Shown here: one piece after another, positions 34,831 to 47,916 of the stretch | How the letters are laid out: every line of letters starts with the position of its first letter | Position numbering within the stretch: the stretch's first letter is position 1 | Assembly: GCA_951394405.1 (NCBI GenBank) | Contig: OX596345.1 | Coordinates: 992,001-1,056,000 of the forward strand | Length of the DNA: 64,000 nucleotides | Source of the DNA: Coprinellus micaceus | Taxonomy: Eukaryota > Basidiomycota > Agaricomycetes > Agaricales > Psathyrellaceae | Direction of reading: 5' to 3' | Translations under genes and position numbers: made by a program | Notes under the pieces: model-generated | The model's database searches: none | What the model was told of the DNA's origin: nothing | Seen by the model: the letters and a program-made list of their open reading frames with translations, nothing else

Positions 34831-35391
34831 GGGTCACCGCGGGCGTCGAGATGGTACCTGGATGGGAGGAGGAAACGGGAAAGAGGGAATGAAAGCCGCC
34901 AGGTCGGTTGAACTTTGAATGGATGAAGATATGGACTGAGCTGCCAGCCATACTGCTGGTCATCTTGAGGTTCGTCGATTCGGATATGCCCTGGATCCCC
35001 GTCTCGTTTTTAACGGAATGACGACAACCCCGCCCAGGATACAGAGGGGTCATTTGCTAGCCCATGGATGGTGAGGTAAAAGGCAGGCGGTGCGCAATCA
35101 GTTGACTTTGGGAGAGGCGCTTCATGGAGGTCGAAGGAGAGTCGAGACGAGAGGGGCAAGGCCCTTCCCATCAATTCGCGACATCGTCAGGGGCACCACG
35201 ATTTCCCGAGGTAGGAAGTGTACAATTGAACTATAATGCCTTTACAATACAAGAAGGTAGATGTATAGATGGTATACACTGGCAACAAAATCACAACAAT
35301 ATCAAGACGTGAATTAAAAAGATCGAAAGAGAAGATACCACTGAGGAAGGGGAACGAGGCAAGCCCTTTGTTTGGAATACCTCATCCAGCG
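34831..35391. other. Upstream region of pma2; no gene
   Basis: About 560 bp between the ATPase start (minus) and the 3' end of the first condensin gene (minus). It should hold the pump promoter. No convincing ORF. Confidence 0.4.
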
Positions 35392-38300
35392 AGAATTCCT
35401 GTCACTTCTGCTTCCTCTCCCTCACTGTCGGAGAAGAGAGAGTCCTGGGTCACATTTCCGACTCCAGACGAGGAGGACGTGGCCGTGCTGAGGTGCGCAC
35501 CATGACTGAGAAGCCTACTGAGATCAGCGTCGACGTCTTCCTCGCGCTCTGAATCTGGGCGGCTCCCAGCGGACGATGTTGAGGTTCTTCACGAAAGCGG
35601 GGTTAGACGGAAACAGAAAGTGCTGGATAATTAATTCGTACCTGGGCTTCTTGGGTATAGGGTTCGCGGCTTCGTCTTGGGAGTCTGCGGGGGTTGCAAG
35701 GCCACGCCTTGAAGAGACATTCAGCGCAGGTCTAGGAGGGACGAGAGTCTGACCGCGAACGTACCTCTTTCTACTGCGCGTCACTGGCCCACCAGAGCCA
35801 TGCATACGGAAATTTGGCGAGTCGTCATCCGATATAATATCGTCCACGAAGTCGAAGTACTTCTTCGACTCCCCGAGCTTTCTGTGGTCACTTTCGCTCA
35901 GCCCGCTCAGCTGGGTACGATACCGGCCGGTGAGTTCGACCTCAAACTTCTGCAGCGCCATCTGCGAGGCTTGGTCTGTCGGGGGGCGGTACTGGAAGAA
36001 GCCAAATATCTCAGTTAGAGGGTCATGGCGGTCACAACGAAGGTGAACAGTGACTAACCTTCTTCAGACGGTCAAGGAGGAGCCCGAGGGCTCCCACCCT
36101 CAATTCGTTTGGTATGTCAGGGAGGTGGAGTCGTTGTAAAAGCTTGTACAATTCTTTCTTGTCCTCTGCTAAGAGTATATCAGTGTGATGAGGATAATGC
36201 AGCAAGAAAATTCAATACCTTTCAGTCTAGGATCATCTTGGTTTTTTTCGAACAGGGCCATGACGATTTCGCATGCGAGGTCCAGGTGGACCGAGTGATT
36301 CACCCCTTCAGCATTTCCCTTCGTTTTATTCCTGCGCGGAGTGGTCAAAGTCTGCAACGGGTGGTGGGTCGACCGAACCTACAAGGATGCCTCCAACTTC
36401 TCCGGATGGGTCCACTCATGAAAGCGGTCGCAAATCGCAGAGGAATTGTGCGCGACTTCATCCTTCCCGTGTCGCACTCGGAGAATCGTCGCCTCTCTGT
36501 AGGCGGGGACGAAAAGCTTGAAGTAGGTGAGGTTACGAATTGCACTGCAGTAGAGACCTGGCTCACACGTTGTAGGAGTTGTTGGGTTCGAGCTGACATG
36601 CACCCGCAACCTGCGAAGAATTCGCCGATAGCATGTCTCAAAGCGGGAAGCTGTCTATACGTTGGGTCGAACCATATCTTAAAAAGCTTCAGCATGATGG
36701 CATCTTCGAGGTCAGGTTTGTCCCCAATGTGGTCCTCCAGAATCATCTTCATCCAACCATGGCAGAGTACTGAAAGAACGGCTGGGTCGCTTCCATCCGC
36801 GAGTTGGAGCTGACTGGATAGGCTCTGTACGACTTGGGCCCACTGATAGGGGATGTCACCATGAACCCTCTCGATCAACAAGACTGAGATGCTCACCTGT
36901 AAAGGCACGTCTTCGTCGATCCTAAAGAGAACCGGCCCGTAAACTAGAAGGAGGTCGAAGATGGCTTTGTATAGGATTGTCCTGATTTCAATGGCCATGT
37001 CTGCACCTCCGTTCTCGAGTCTCGTCCAGCTTCGATAGAAGATTCTTGCAGCCATGTCCTGCAGTCGCGTTCAGGGATGATAGCCAATGGGCAAATATTG
37101 TGAACGTTTTACCCTTTTTATCACAGCAAGCAGACCCTCGCACTCAATGGCACTTTTCATGAGATCCTCGCTGCGCGCCCTTGTGGCGTTCGGTCGAATG
37201 AAAATATTGAAGATGTAGTCGAGGACTTTATCTTGCTCGAAGTCGCAGCTCTGGAGGGGGTGAACACGGTCGATATCCATGTCGTGAGAGTGCGTGAAGA
37301 GGCGGGACACACACCTTGTTCACCTCCTGGAGCATGAACATGAACATTTTTAAGCATCTACCCTCCACTCTTTCAAGATTGTCTTGGTCTTCGGGCGTCT
37401 GCGAAGCTAAACCCCGAAGGTCTGAGGCGATCCGAGCAATTGTACGGACGAACTCTTTCCTGTTTGACTGCGGGTGTGCCCGCAACAGGATGTCGACACC
37501 GGGTGAAAGCACTTCCAAAGGGAGTCTGTGCTCCCTGAGAATCTTCTCTGTAACGACGGTATTAGGCCCATTCACCACGCGAAATTTATAGGCGGCGTAC
37601 CAGTCATTAGTACCATTTGGTTTCGCCCAGAGGCAGAGGCGCTGTAGTCCAGCTTGGTAGCGACCTTGAGAAGCTCGACGAAAGTTGCGTCCCTCCTATC
37701 GCAGTCATCTTCATCCATATCATCATCGTCGTTGGAGCAGGCATCGTAAAGCTTGACCAGCTCCTGGAAATGGAGGCCGATATCATTCACTATGTTGACG
37801 GTTAGTGGAAGGATGTCTCTCAGGCGTTCTTCGTCAGTCCTCCCCAAGAAATCAACCAGGACCCTGGAAAAAACGGCTCTTTCCACTCCCATTCCATTCC
37901 AGTAGTTGGGCTCTAAGCAGGGGCGATTAGTTTGTGCGGGCGTGCAGGGGCTCAGGGTCGTACCCTCGAAATTATACTCGTGCGATATGCCCCTCCGTTT
38001 TTCGAATATAGCTTCAAGTAAGGTTTCCACGACCTTCATTCGATGTTCAGAGTTGGGCTTGTGCACATTGAATAGCCTGAGCAGGGAGAATACCCCCTCG
38101 ATGGTGCGCGGGGGTTCAGCACGCGGCTCGCTCTCTTCCTCGAGTGTTTTAACCCAAGCCTCGACCAAAGCCATAGCTGCCACCTTCACGGCGTCTTCCT
38201 TGTCTTGCAGACCAGCTTCCACCAGCCTTTCCACGAAATCGATGGAGAGGCTTCGAGGATGGGTAGGACCTCGCTTCCACCCTTCCTCATCTTGTTCCGC

Positions 38301-39316
38301 CATCCGCTTTGCCAACGCTGTATAGACGAGTTTTCGTGTCGAGGTGTCGGCGTGTCGGGACAATTTAACAAGATATGGGATGGCGTTCGAAGTCACGTAG
38401 ATATCTGATAGGGCGGCCTTTAGAACACCTCTGAGAGTAATGTCAGACCGACGATCGAAGAGCTATAGTTTCGGTGGACACTGACTTTGGCTCGCTCGGG
38501 CTCAGGACGGTCAGGAGGGTTCTTTCGATAACGGAATCAGACCCCTGGGCCGCAGTCGAGAGGCAAGAGAGGCAAACGACAATCGAGGGGCGACTATGAT
38601 GCGTACTGTCTGAACCGTGACGTTTCAGGTCTTCAATAAGGCCATTCTTGAGACGTTCGTAGTGGTGGGGCCTGTAATCGGTAAATGGTGCGTTCACCAG
38701 CGACGCGTCGGAAAGGGCGACTCACGCAAGTGCTCCGAGGCTTCGAGCCATTTTGGAGAAAAAGTGGAGAACGTTTTCCCTGACTGACTCTTCAGCGGCA
38801 TTAATGCCTTTCAACACGAATTCTCTCAGCATATAGGTCGTGAAGATAAAGCCAGGGATCGCGGCCTCGCCGTGTTCGACCGATTCAGGGTCCGTTTCGT
38901 CGATGCCCCCTGCCTTGACCTGAGCAGCATATTTCTCCGACGCTATTTAACACGTAGGATGAGCTGCGTGTTGGGCGGGGAGGTGGTGCAACCACAATAC
39001 CTTTTTTATTCACGAACTCGAAATAGGCGCCGGTGAATTGCGCGACGCGTTTGACGCTGCCGTCGAGCTTCTTGCCTCTCTGAAGCAAGGCAATGCACAA
39101 GCACTTTAAGAACGCGCTCTGGAAGATATGACCGCCTTTTAGCCTTTCTTTCCCATTCGTCGTTTCCGTGCGTATGGCGTGTGCCTCGTCGTGAATTTTG
39201 AACAACTTGACGCAGTTTCGTTGGTGGTTGTTGGCTGAAATTTGCACCTCCTGAAATATTTCCGCGACGTCCGTTGGGATCCGAGCGAGGCCCGCCGGGC
39301 TGAGAGTCGTTGGCAT
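35392..39316 (-). CDS. cnd3: Condensin subunit 3 (CAP-G/Ycg1/Cnd3-like), tandem copy A
   Basis: HEAT-repeat subunit of condensin that with the kleisin holds DNA during mitotic chromosome compaction. Multi-exon gene; the first exons on the complement are 39001-39316, 38726-38942, 38486-38671 and 37964-38430, with consistent phases. N-terminus MPTTLSPAGLARIPTDVAEI then IFQEVQISANNHQRN and VAQFTGAYFEFVNKK. HEAT-type helices with the family pattern STRKLVYTALAKRM and GLQDKEDAVKVAAMALVEAW lie at 38.3-38.1 kb; a CAP-G-type segment LFKIWFDPTYRQLPALRHAI near 36.6 kb. The tail ends EREEDVDADLSRLLS ... DSLFSDSEGEE. Copy B just upstream has the same architecture and first-intron phase. About 20 of the first 36 aligned residues are identical by eye. 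I see no disabling change, but downstream exons were not all resolved. Confidence 0.8.
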
Positions 39317-40051
39317 TGACCTCTCCTCTATACGAGGTTGGGCATTGACAAGGAAGGAAGGAAGTTGAACGCGTTTCGTGTAGGATTGTAACCGAGCTAG
39401 GGGTAATATTTACGTCTTGACCCCGACTGATTTGACAGCCGACGCGATGCATGGCCGAACCCGACCATGCGTTTCTTTCCCGTGACTCCCGTTTCGTCTG
39501 GGGGCCCAAAGGGTAACTTGTATCAGTATTCTCTATTGCGTACAGGGAGTCCAGGAGTTCCAGGAATACAGTCGTAGGGATGGAATGCGTCGCCTATCTC
39601 AGGGTATCCGACGGCCTACAGTGGGTTGACGCATTGTCCAATTCAAGACCAACATCAAGCGTTGGTGAAGGGACTATCGCCGCAGCCGCGTGGTTTGCTT
39701 CGAGGGGGAGTGGGGAAGGACTGGTGTCATCGTGGTAGGGGAGGAACAGCCCATCGCCATCACCATCCGAGTGACTAGTGACTCGTGCTAGCGGCAGCCA
39801 ACCCCCGGCCCACATTCTGATGAGTGTACTCTCACAAGCAGACAGATAAATAAATGGCTAGTAGGAAATACAGGAGAATAGCTATGATGATACAGTGTCA
39901 AAGGATGGGTATGCTCGCAGATTCCAAGAGTATTAGGCTGTTGGAAACAGCGCGTAAACAACAAGCTCAAGAAATTTGAGTCCATGATATGCGAAGGGAT
40001 ATGAGAGCTCAACGTTAGGCTGAGCGTCCAAAGGGAAGGAAGGGGAAGAGG
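39317..40051. other. Spacer between the two condensin genes
   Basis: About 730 bp; 5' region of copy A and 3' flank of copy B. Short ORFs only. Confidence 0.4.
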
Positions 40052-43000
40052 TCATCTACGTCCTGTAATAATATCGTTCACCTCATCTTCATCTTCCTCA
40101 GAGTCCGTCGAGAAGAGGGAATCCTTCGTTATGTCGGCCCTACCAGTATAAGATGTGCTCGTGTTGGTGCTCACGCTCACATTGGTGGTACCACTAAAAG
40201 ATGTGCGCGTGTCGTCAATGGCGCTCAAGCTCGCGTTGGCACTAAGCAATCTGCTGAGTTCAGCGTCGAGGTCCTCTTCCCGTGTTTCGTCTGCCACACC
40301 GGTCGTTGAGGTCGATGCTCTTGATCCCCGGCTTTGAAACCGTGTCAGGAGGTCGCGTACATTGACTCGAGTAAGACTTACTATCGTGGTTTTGGTTTGG
40401 CGCGAGGTCGAGGTCGAGGTCGGCGCGGGGGATCGCCATCTTCGTCGGAGCTGATTTCAATCACCTCTACCCCCGGGGGTGGAGGACCAGAGGTTCTAGT
40501 CAACGAGTTAGCGTTGCATTGTGTTCATACGTTATAATGCCAACCTTGGGCGAGTCGGCCGATCGGCATCTGGAAGTGTCAAGTCGATAGGCTCCTCCTT
40601 GGGAATGCGAGTGGCGGGTGTCGCATTTCTTGTGGATTGTCCATCATCAGTCCCCGTGCTATACCTGGTAGACCTCTCAGTGAACTCGAACCACAGCTGA
40701 AGGAGTTAAAGCCGACTTACCGAGGTCTCTTCCTCGTGCTGATTTCCTCATCCTCTCCTGAAGCAGTTGCTGCACTCCTTGAACGCCTGCACGCAGATCC
40801 CGCGTAAGAAAGTGGTAAGACTACTCGCAAGCTTTCAAACACCCACCTTTTCTGCCCCCTTAGCTTCGGCTTAATGTCTTCGGAATCCGAGTTGTCCGGA
40901 ATGATATCTTCGAGGAATTTGAAGAGGTCGTCCAACTTCTCATACTTCCGATAATCCTCTTCGCTCATGGCTTCGAGTTGAGTGGTGTACTGTTCCAAGA
41001 AACTGGCCTCGAACTTCTTGAACGCCGTTTTCGAAGGTCCATCCGTGGGTGGGTGGCACTAGGTGGAGTCGGTCAGTCGGGCACTAGAAGGGTGGGGGTG
41101 TACCTACACGCTTGAGGTTGTCAATGAGCAGCTGGAGAGGGCCAACCTCCGTCCCGTCCACGTCGTCCGGGAGATGAAGTCGGCCTAGAAGTTGGTACAG
41201 TGCCCTCTTATCGTCCTCTAAGGCAATAGTTCGTGAGACACGATTCACGTCCAATGTGAAGCTACCACTCACTTGCGAGCTTATCTTCACCCGTCTTCTC
41301 AAACAGGGCTTTGAGGATGTCCTGAGCCAGTTCTAACTGGATGGAGTAGTTGACGGTCGCTGTATCAACTTGCTTCGATTGGTTTGCATTTCTTCAAAGA
41401 GTTACTTCTTAGGCAAGGTAGGGATAAAGGGTCGCTTACAGGTTCGCTTCCAGTGCGAGAGGGTTTGTCCAGTTCCCGAAGGCACCGCACAGTTTCGCAG
41501 ATGTAGTAATTTCCTCATCTTCGGGGAGCTTAGCTCGTTCTTTGGCGACCTCCTTTACCACGTCTATGAATATCTACGCCAAAAAATGCGTCAGAAGGAC
41601 TCTGGAGACGTATTGCAAGGACACACCTCTTGCATCATCCGTTGGTGTTTTGGGGACGATACAGAATACATTTCGAAGAAGTAGTTGAGTCGCTGGAGGA
41701 GGTACGCATGGTCTTGAGTTTGAGGCCAGACGAAGACTTTGAAGAGATTGATGAGAATGACCTATCGTCGGAAATATTAATCTCTGAAGTCATACGAGCG
41801 CAATGGACGGACTTGAGGTCGCGATATAAAGTCGGTCAGTATCAATTTCATCAAACCTTCGCAAAGGACAGTGAGGGTCGATAAATCTTCTTCCCTCCCA
41901 AGTTGCTTTAGGAGATCTTTCTCCAGGCTCTCAACCTACGGCTGTTGTAAGAAAAGCAGAAGAGGACTCAACAGCAGCACCACTCACCGTGACGGCGGGG
42001 TTGCTTGTGGACTTGAAGATGGGTTTTCCATATCTCATAAGGAGATCAAACAGCGTTTTGTAGAGGACGACCCTCGTATCGGGAAGGGTGTCTTGGCTTT
42101 TGATGCTGAAAAGGCACCCCGCCAACCCTGGCCCTGCACTGGGCTGGAGGAGGGATGGTTTTGAGTTTGACGGATAAGCGAGAAGAGGGGGTTCGAAGAC
42201 CTTGGTGATGAGGGCGCACAAGCTAACACACTTCACAGCGTCCCTTTTGATGTCAGGGTCTTCATGTTCCAGGCAAGGGCCAACCAGTTGGTCCATAATT
42301 CCCTGTAGAGACGAATTTTCTGCATATGTCTGCCAGCTAAGTCAACAAGAGAGACGCGAGGTTTCGACGAACTGAAGTCTTACGGAGGTAACTCTCTCGA
42401 GGGAATGGTTGCACATCTTCAGACACCGAGATAGTATTGAGTCTCGATCGTCGGGGTCCTGCTGGAGCCGTCAGTTTCAGCGACATCTCAATGCTGAATA
42501 TGGGGCATACCATGGCTTCCGGGGAACCCAGGGGTTCTAGGAGGTCTTGGATCTCCTCCACGATAATGAGGATGTAGTCTCTCTCGTTATTGGCAACCTC
42601 TCTCAAGACATCGAGACACAGCGGCAGCAAATGGTCGGGAAGGCGGTTCTCCGAAAGCATATACCCTATGAAATCGTCGGCATCACGATTCGAAATCCAA
42701 ACGAGGTGCACTCACTCATTAGTTGTAGCATCTCCCGAGCACCGAAGCGGTCGCTGTAGTCCAGCAGCTTGCCAATTTTCAACATTTCGCCGAAGATGAA
42801 TTCGCGTGATTGGACCTCCCGATCAGCTACCTTCGTGTCTTCATATCGGAGGTCATAAGCGTCGATGACGGCATCGTAATAGCCCCTTATAATTTCCTTG
42901 AGTTCACGATTCACAGGAAGAATCTCTTCGAGTTTGGCGTCGTCCTTCTTCTTCTCGCAGTATTGGATAAATACGCGGGATATGATGGCGTTTTCTGGGC

Positions 43001-44413
43001 CTTGAAGCCTCCAGTTGTCCTCTAGTAGAACAGTGTCAGAGGGGGACAGAGGGAAGGATAATCAGTACCTTACCTCCGAAATCCAACCTATCCGTTATGT
43101 CCTTACGCGAAGAGAATATCCCTTCCAGCATGATTTCGACCACCTCCAGATCATCGCCTTTGCGCTCCATGATGCTGAACCTCTCCAAGAGTGAAATCAC
43201 GCCAACCTCCGCGTGGTAGGTCATGTCGGGTTCTGGTTTGGGGAGCTCCCGTTCGTAGGCTTTCACCCACTCACTTACGAGAGAGACGGCGGCTTGGCGG
43301 GGACCTTCCTCTCTATCACGGAGGCCTTTCTTGATGATCGATTCCATGAATTCTAAGGGGAGTGCTGCTGGATGAGCCGGACCGGGTTGAACGACGCCGT
43401 CGACGTCCTTGGAGATAGCCTTCTTCAAAACCTGGCCATATACCACTTTCCGGACATTGGTATCGGCGTCTCTGGTACGCTTCACTACATGCGGAATTGA
43501 GACAGAGTCGAGCCGGATATTGTTGAGGATGGTCTTCCGTACTTCGCTAAGGATGGGGTCATCACACGGCAAGTAGAGTTGGTAGCATACCCACCTGGAG
43601 GGTTCCCGAGATAGCATCTCCAACAAAATATCGCGTCCAGGGTGCTCGTCCTCTTCGTCGTCCTCGTCTTCCCCGTTCTCCGCGTCCTGCTTCGCGTAGA
43701 CTTGAGCAATGCATACCGCAGCAAGGGATCGGATGCCCGGTTCTCTATCGTCTGTCCGCTTTGCAAGCCCTTCTTTGAGCTTTTGATGTACGTTCAAGCT
43801 GTACGATACCACCTATGAGGCAGACCAATGCGAATGTGCCTTTATGTGACTTACTTGAGGGGCCCGAGACTCCTGGTCATGTGGGAGAGAACGAGCATGA
43901 CCCTATATCTGACGGTCTTGTCTTTGGCGTCGAGCCCGGGCAGGAGCTCCGTCAAGAGCCTTTCAGTGAAGCGAATCCCATAGTGGTCGGATTCGATGTC
44001 TACTTGACCTTGCGCGGCCCAAATCAGGTGGTCTTCGTGGGCTGTAGGGTAATCACCAGAAGTTGAGCTCGAATACGCGATGGTGAAGAATGGGACGCAC
44101 CTTTTTCGTTTACATGTTTTAAATATACGCCAACGAACCGCCCGACCCGGTCGGCACACACGTCCCCTTTCTTCACTGGTAGGGTTTTGAAGATACAGTT
44201 CAGAAACTCCTTCTGGAAGGCCCGCTCCCCCGTCACCTTCTTCATACCTCCCTGTGATATCTTGGAGATCTCTCTCGCTTGGTCGTGGAATTTGTAGAGA
44301 TTCACCCAGTTCTTGTTGTGGTTCGCGTTCGAAAGCTGTACTTCATTGAAAATGGATGCAACGTTTTCTGGCAAGCGCGCCAGTACAATTTCATCGCTCC
44401 TATCTCTTGGCAT
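40052..44413 (-). CDS. cnd3: Condensin subunit 3 (CAP-G/Ycg1/Cnd3-like), tandem copy B
   Basis: Same role and layout as copy A. Start MPRDRSDEIVLARLPENVAS at 44413 with EVQLSNANHNKNWVNLYKFH; exon 1 44101-44413 ends at VNEK in phase 1, exactly where copy A's exon 1 ends (VNKK). Exon 2 43855-44041 reads to RVMLVLSHMTRSLGPL. HEAT blocks: DREPGIRSLAAVCIAQVYAK, ILNNIRLDSVSIPHVVKR, TNVRKVVYGQVLKKAI, LRDREEGPRQAAVSLVSEW. The C-terminal part has FLEDIIPDNSDSEDIKPK and the tail REEDLDAELSRLLS ... DSLFSTDSEEDEDE, clearly homologous to copy A's tail. Later exon boundaries were located only approximately. Closer match to the family consensus than copy A in several HEAT blocks, so it may be the ancestral copy. 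Divergent from CLF1 across about 360 bp. Confidence 0.85.
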
Positions 44414-44770
44414 TCGCCGTTTGGTTGGAAGAAGAGTGAGGGAGAGGATGAAAGAGCAGAGACAAGTTCGGGAGTCTTTGTTACGCGCTCGAAATGGCCT
44501 TGATGGGGCACGTGCCTCGCGTTGAACTCTGCCCGTTAGCGCCCAATATCTCTGTACACCCTTTCGTGTATACCCTTTCTCATAGCAGTAAGCTGGGGTA
44601 TATCGTGGAGAAAATGCGGTCGAAAGAATTGTCTCTCCTCCAGAGCGGCTGTGGTTAGATTCGATGAGATTTGTGTTTGTATCCAATGGCGGTCTTTGCC
44701 AAATACGAGCCAGCGCGATCACTGAGGCCGAACTTGAGTGCGAGTCCACTGTTCCTCGATTACGGTCACC
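44414..44770. promoter_or_regulatory. Bidirectional promoter region between cnd3 copy B and CLF1
   Basis: 357 bp separate two divergent start codons. Any regulatory elements for both must lie here or in the first introns. No motif claimed. Confidence 0.5.
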
Positions 44771-47354
44771 ATGCAGGACGGGAGGGCGCCAAGGTATGCA
44801 AGCAATGTCCTTTTTGTCCGGAATTCGAATCTCACTATCCTCTTACAGAATTAAAAATCGGGCCCCAGCGGCCATCCAGGCACGGACGAACCGATTTCTT
44901 CATGAACACCGAACTGACGTTTCCAATTCTATAGATCACTGCAGAGCAGCTTCTGCGTGAGGTATGTGCCATGGGTTAGCGTGCTCCAATGACCCCGCTA
45001 ACGCAGCTATACAGGCCCAGGAACGACAGGAAACAGCCTTCCGTGCACCCAAACAGCGAGTCGAGGACTTTGAGGAACTCAATGAATATCGGGGCCGCAA
45101 ACGGAGGGAGTTCGAGGAGCGGATCCGGAGGACGCGAGGCAGCATGTACGTTTGCTGCCGTATTCACTTCAGCGGGGGCACTAACTCTCCTTTAGAAAAG
45201 AATGGCTGCAATACGCGAACTGGGAAGCCTCCCAGAACGAATTTGCACGCTCTCGGTCAGTGTTCGAACGTGCGCTCGACGTAGATCCTCGCAGCATCCA
45301 ACTGTGGCTTTCCTACACAGAAATGGAGCTCAAGAACCGCAACGTTCAGCACTCACGGAACCTCTTCGACCGCGCCGTCACCCTCCTCCCCCGCGTCGAT
45401 CAACTGTGGTACAAATATGTGTATCTCGAGGAACTGCTACAGAACATCCCTGGGGCGCGCCAGGTGTTTGAGCGATGGATGCAGTGGGAGCCCGAGGACA
45501 AGGCATTTCAGGCGTACATCAAGCTCGAGGAGCGCTACCAGGAGCTGGACAGAGCGAGTGCGATCTATGAGCGTTGGATTGCTGTGAGGCCCGATCCGAG
45601 GGTGTGGGTGAAATGGGCCAAATTTGAGGAGGACAGGGGACGGCTTGACAAGGCGAGGGAGGTCTTCCAGACGGCGTTGGAGTTCTTTGGAGATGAGGAG
45701 GAGCAGGTCGAGAAAGCGCAGGGGGTTTTCAGTGCGTTCGCCAAGATGGAGACGCGCCAGAAGGAATATGACAGAGCTCGAGTCATTTACAAGGTATGTC
45801 GGAAGTGGCTGTCACCGAAACTGATACTGAATCCCTTGTAGTTTGCCCTTGAACGTATACCGCGCTCCAAGTCTGCAAGCCTCTATGCCGGGTACACCAA
45901 ATTCGAGAAGCAGCATGGCACGCGAAGTTCACTTGAAAACACCGTCCTGGGCAAGCGTCGAATCCAATATGAGGAAGAGCTCTCGCACGACGGTCGCAAC
46001 TACGATGTCTGGTTCGACTACGCGCGATTGGAGGAAGAGGCGTGGCGCGACCTCAAGGCCGAGGGGGCGACTGCCGACGAGATGGAGGCAGCAACGGGTA
46101 GGGTGAGAGAGGTATACGAGCGAGCAGTTGCCCAGGTGCCACCCGGTGGCGAGAAAAGGCATTGGCGGAGGTATATATTCCTCTGGCTCAATTACTCGTT
46201 ATTCGAAGAGATCGAGCACAGGGTACGAACACTATTTGCGTGACGTGGAAGAACTGTGAACTAACATCGAATTAGGACTACACTCGTGCTCGAGAAATCT
46301 ATCAAACTGCCGTCAAGCTTGTTCCGCACAAGCAATTCACCTTCTCCAAGCTTTGGTTGAGTTACGCCAAGTTCGAGCTCCGCCGATTAGAGATCCAAAC
46401 CGCCCGCAAAATTCTTGGAACTGCAATCGGAATGTGTCCTAAGGAGTCTCTGTTCAAGGGCTACATTGACCTCGAGATTGAGCTCCGAGAATTCGACCGT
46501 GCTCGGACATTGTACGAGAAGTACCTCGAGGTACGCATCCCCCTTCCGTCTGTGTTCGTATGCAACGGTACTCACCGACCCCGCAGTTCGACCCCAGCAA
46601 CTCCCCCGCTTGGATCAAATTTGCCGAACTCGAAGGGCAACTGCAAGACTTCTCCCGTGCGCGTGCCATCTTCGAGCTCGGCGTCTCCCAATCGCCCCTC
46701 TCCATGCCCGAAGTCCTCTGGAAAGCCTACATCGACTTTGAAATCGAAGAAGGTGAGCGCGAGGCTGCGAGAGCCCTCTACGAGAGGCTCATCGCGCTCA
46801 GCGGGCATGTCAAGGTCTGGATATCCTATGCTACGTTCGAGGCGGAGCCTATCCCCGTACCACGGGCTGAGCGTGAGGAGGAGGAGGAGCAAGAGGAGCA
46901 AGAGCAAGAGCAGAAGATGGCTCCTGGGGACCCCGAGCGCGCGAGGCAGGTGTTCGAAAGGGGGTATAAGGACCTCAAGAACAAGGGTCTCAAGGACGAG
47001 CGGGTGGCGCTGCTCCAAGTATGGCAGACCTTTGAAGGGGACCACGGTACGGAGGCGGATGTCAAGAAGGTGGAGAGTATGAAGCCTACGATTGGGAAGA
47101 AGAGGCATATGGATGATGAGACAGGCCAGATGGTCGAGGATTGGGAGTTGGTGTTCCCAGACGACGAGAGGGAGAACAACCCCTCCTCGTTCAAGTTCTT
47201 GCAGATGGCGCACATGTGGAAGCAGCAGCAGGCTCAGAAAGCAAAGGAGGGAAAGTCTGCGCTGTCAGGGTTCGTGGCTGCTTCGAAATCTGCACGCGAG
47301 AAGAACGACGGAGACGGCGATGATGAAGAGGCGAGTTCGAGTGAAGAAGACTGA
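44771..47354 (+). CDS. clf1: CLF1/Crooked-neck, Prp19-complex splicing factor with HAT repeats
   Basis: Scaffold protein of the NineTeen (Prp19/CDC5L) complex in the activated spliceosome. Exons 44771-44793, 44849-44879, 44935-44961, 45015-45145, 45196-45793, 45842-46222, 46276-46530, 46587-47354 close to 737 aa. N-terminus [47 protein letters not shown]. Then a long series of HAT repeats (W..Y/A..E pattern), for example [38 protein letters not shown] and [14 protein letters not shown]. An acidic Glu-rich linker ([15 protein letters not shown]) and an acidic C-terminus (EEASSSEED) follow. The second intron (44880-44934) begins GC instead of GT. Four introns crowd the first 375 bp. Confidence 0.96.
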
Positions 47355-47916
47355 TTCCAAGATTGTATTCTCCGACCCTCTCGCTGCCTCCGTACAGTGT
47401 TCAGCCAAACCCTACGAAAAATGCCACGATCTGTATCGCCCGTGTTTTCCCTGTTTGAGCTCAGCTCCCTGTCTGCGACCTCGTCCTCGGGCCTTTTGGA
47501 TCTGGATTGAGGGTGAATACGCGAAGTAAGCGCCAAGCGATCTAGGTAGTTGCTCGCTGCGTAAGATTGCGCAGCCCAACCGTATAGCTATTAGCAAAGC
47601 ACAGCAAGTAACCTCTGCAGCCAGTTTTCACTTGGCCCTCGGGGGCCTTGTGGATGCCACAACAGTCCAGCTCCGAGTCGTTATGCAGGCGCCACGACGG
47701 CCTCGACCCCAATTTCCTTCATATTGCCACCATGCTATTCTCTGCATAATGGGGTCCTATGGGTCTCCGTGAGCAATATTTCCGACGTCGCCATGAATCC
47801 TCGGCCCGGGATTAGTCTCGCGAGCCAGCCTCGATGTGCAGGTTTCACGAGGGTGGAGATGATGCTGTCGTTGGGGAGCGTGGGGGTGAACCACTTTGCA
47901 CGTATGACGAGCTGGC
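47355..47916. other. Downstream of CLF1; nothing recognised
   Basis: 3' flank of CLF1. Short ORFs in several frames only. Confidence 0.4.

Noticed and set aside
35392..44413. One giant condensin gene rather than two
   Set aside because: Each half has its own start, N-terminal block, HEAT region and acidic DSLFS tail, with about 730 bp between the first gene's stop and the second gene's start.
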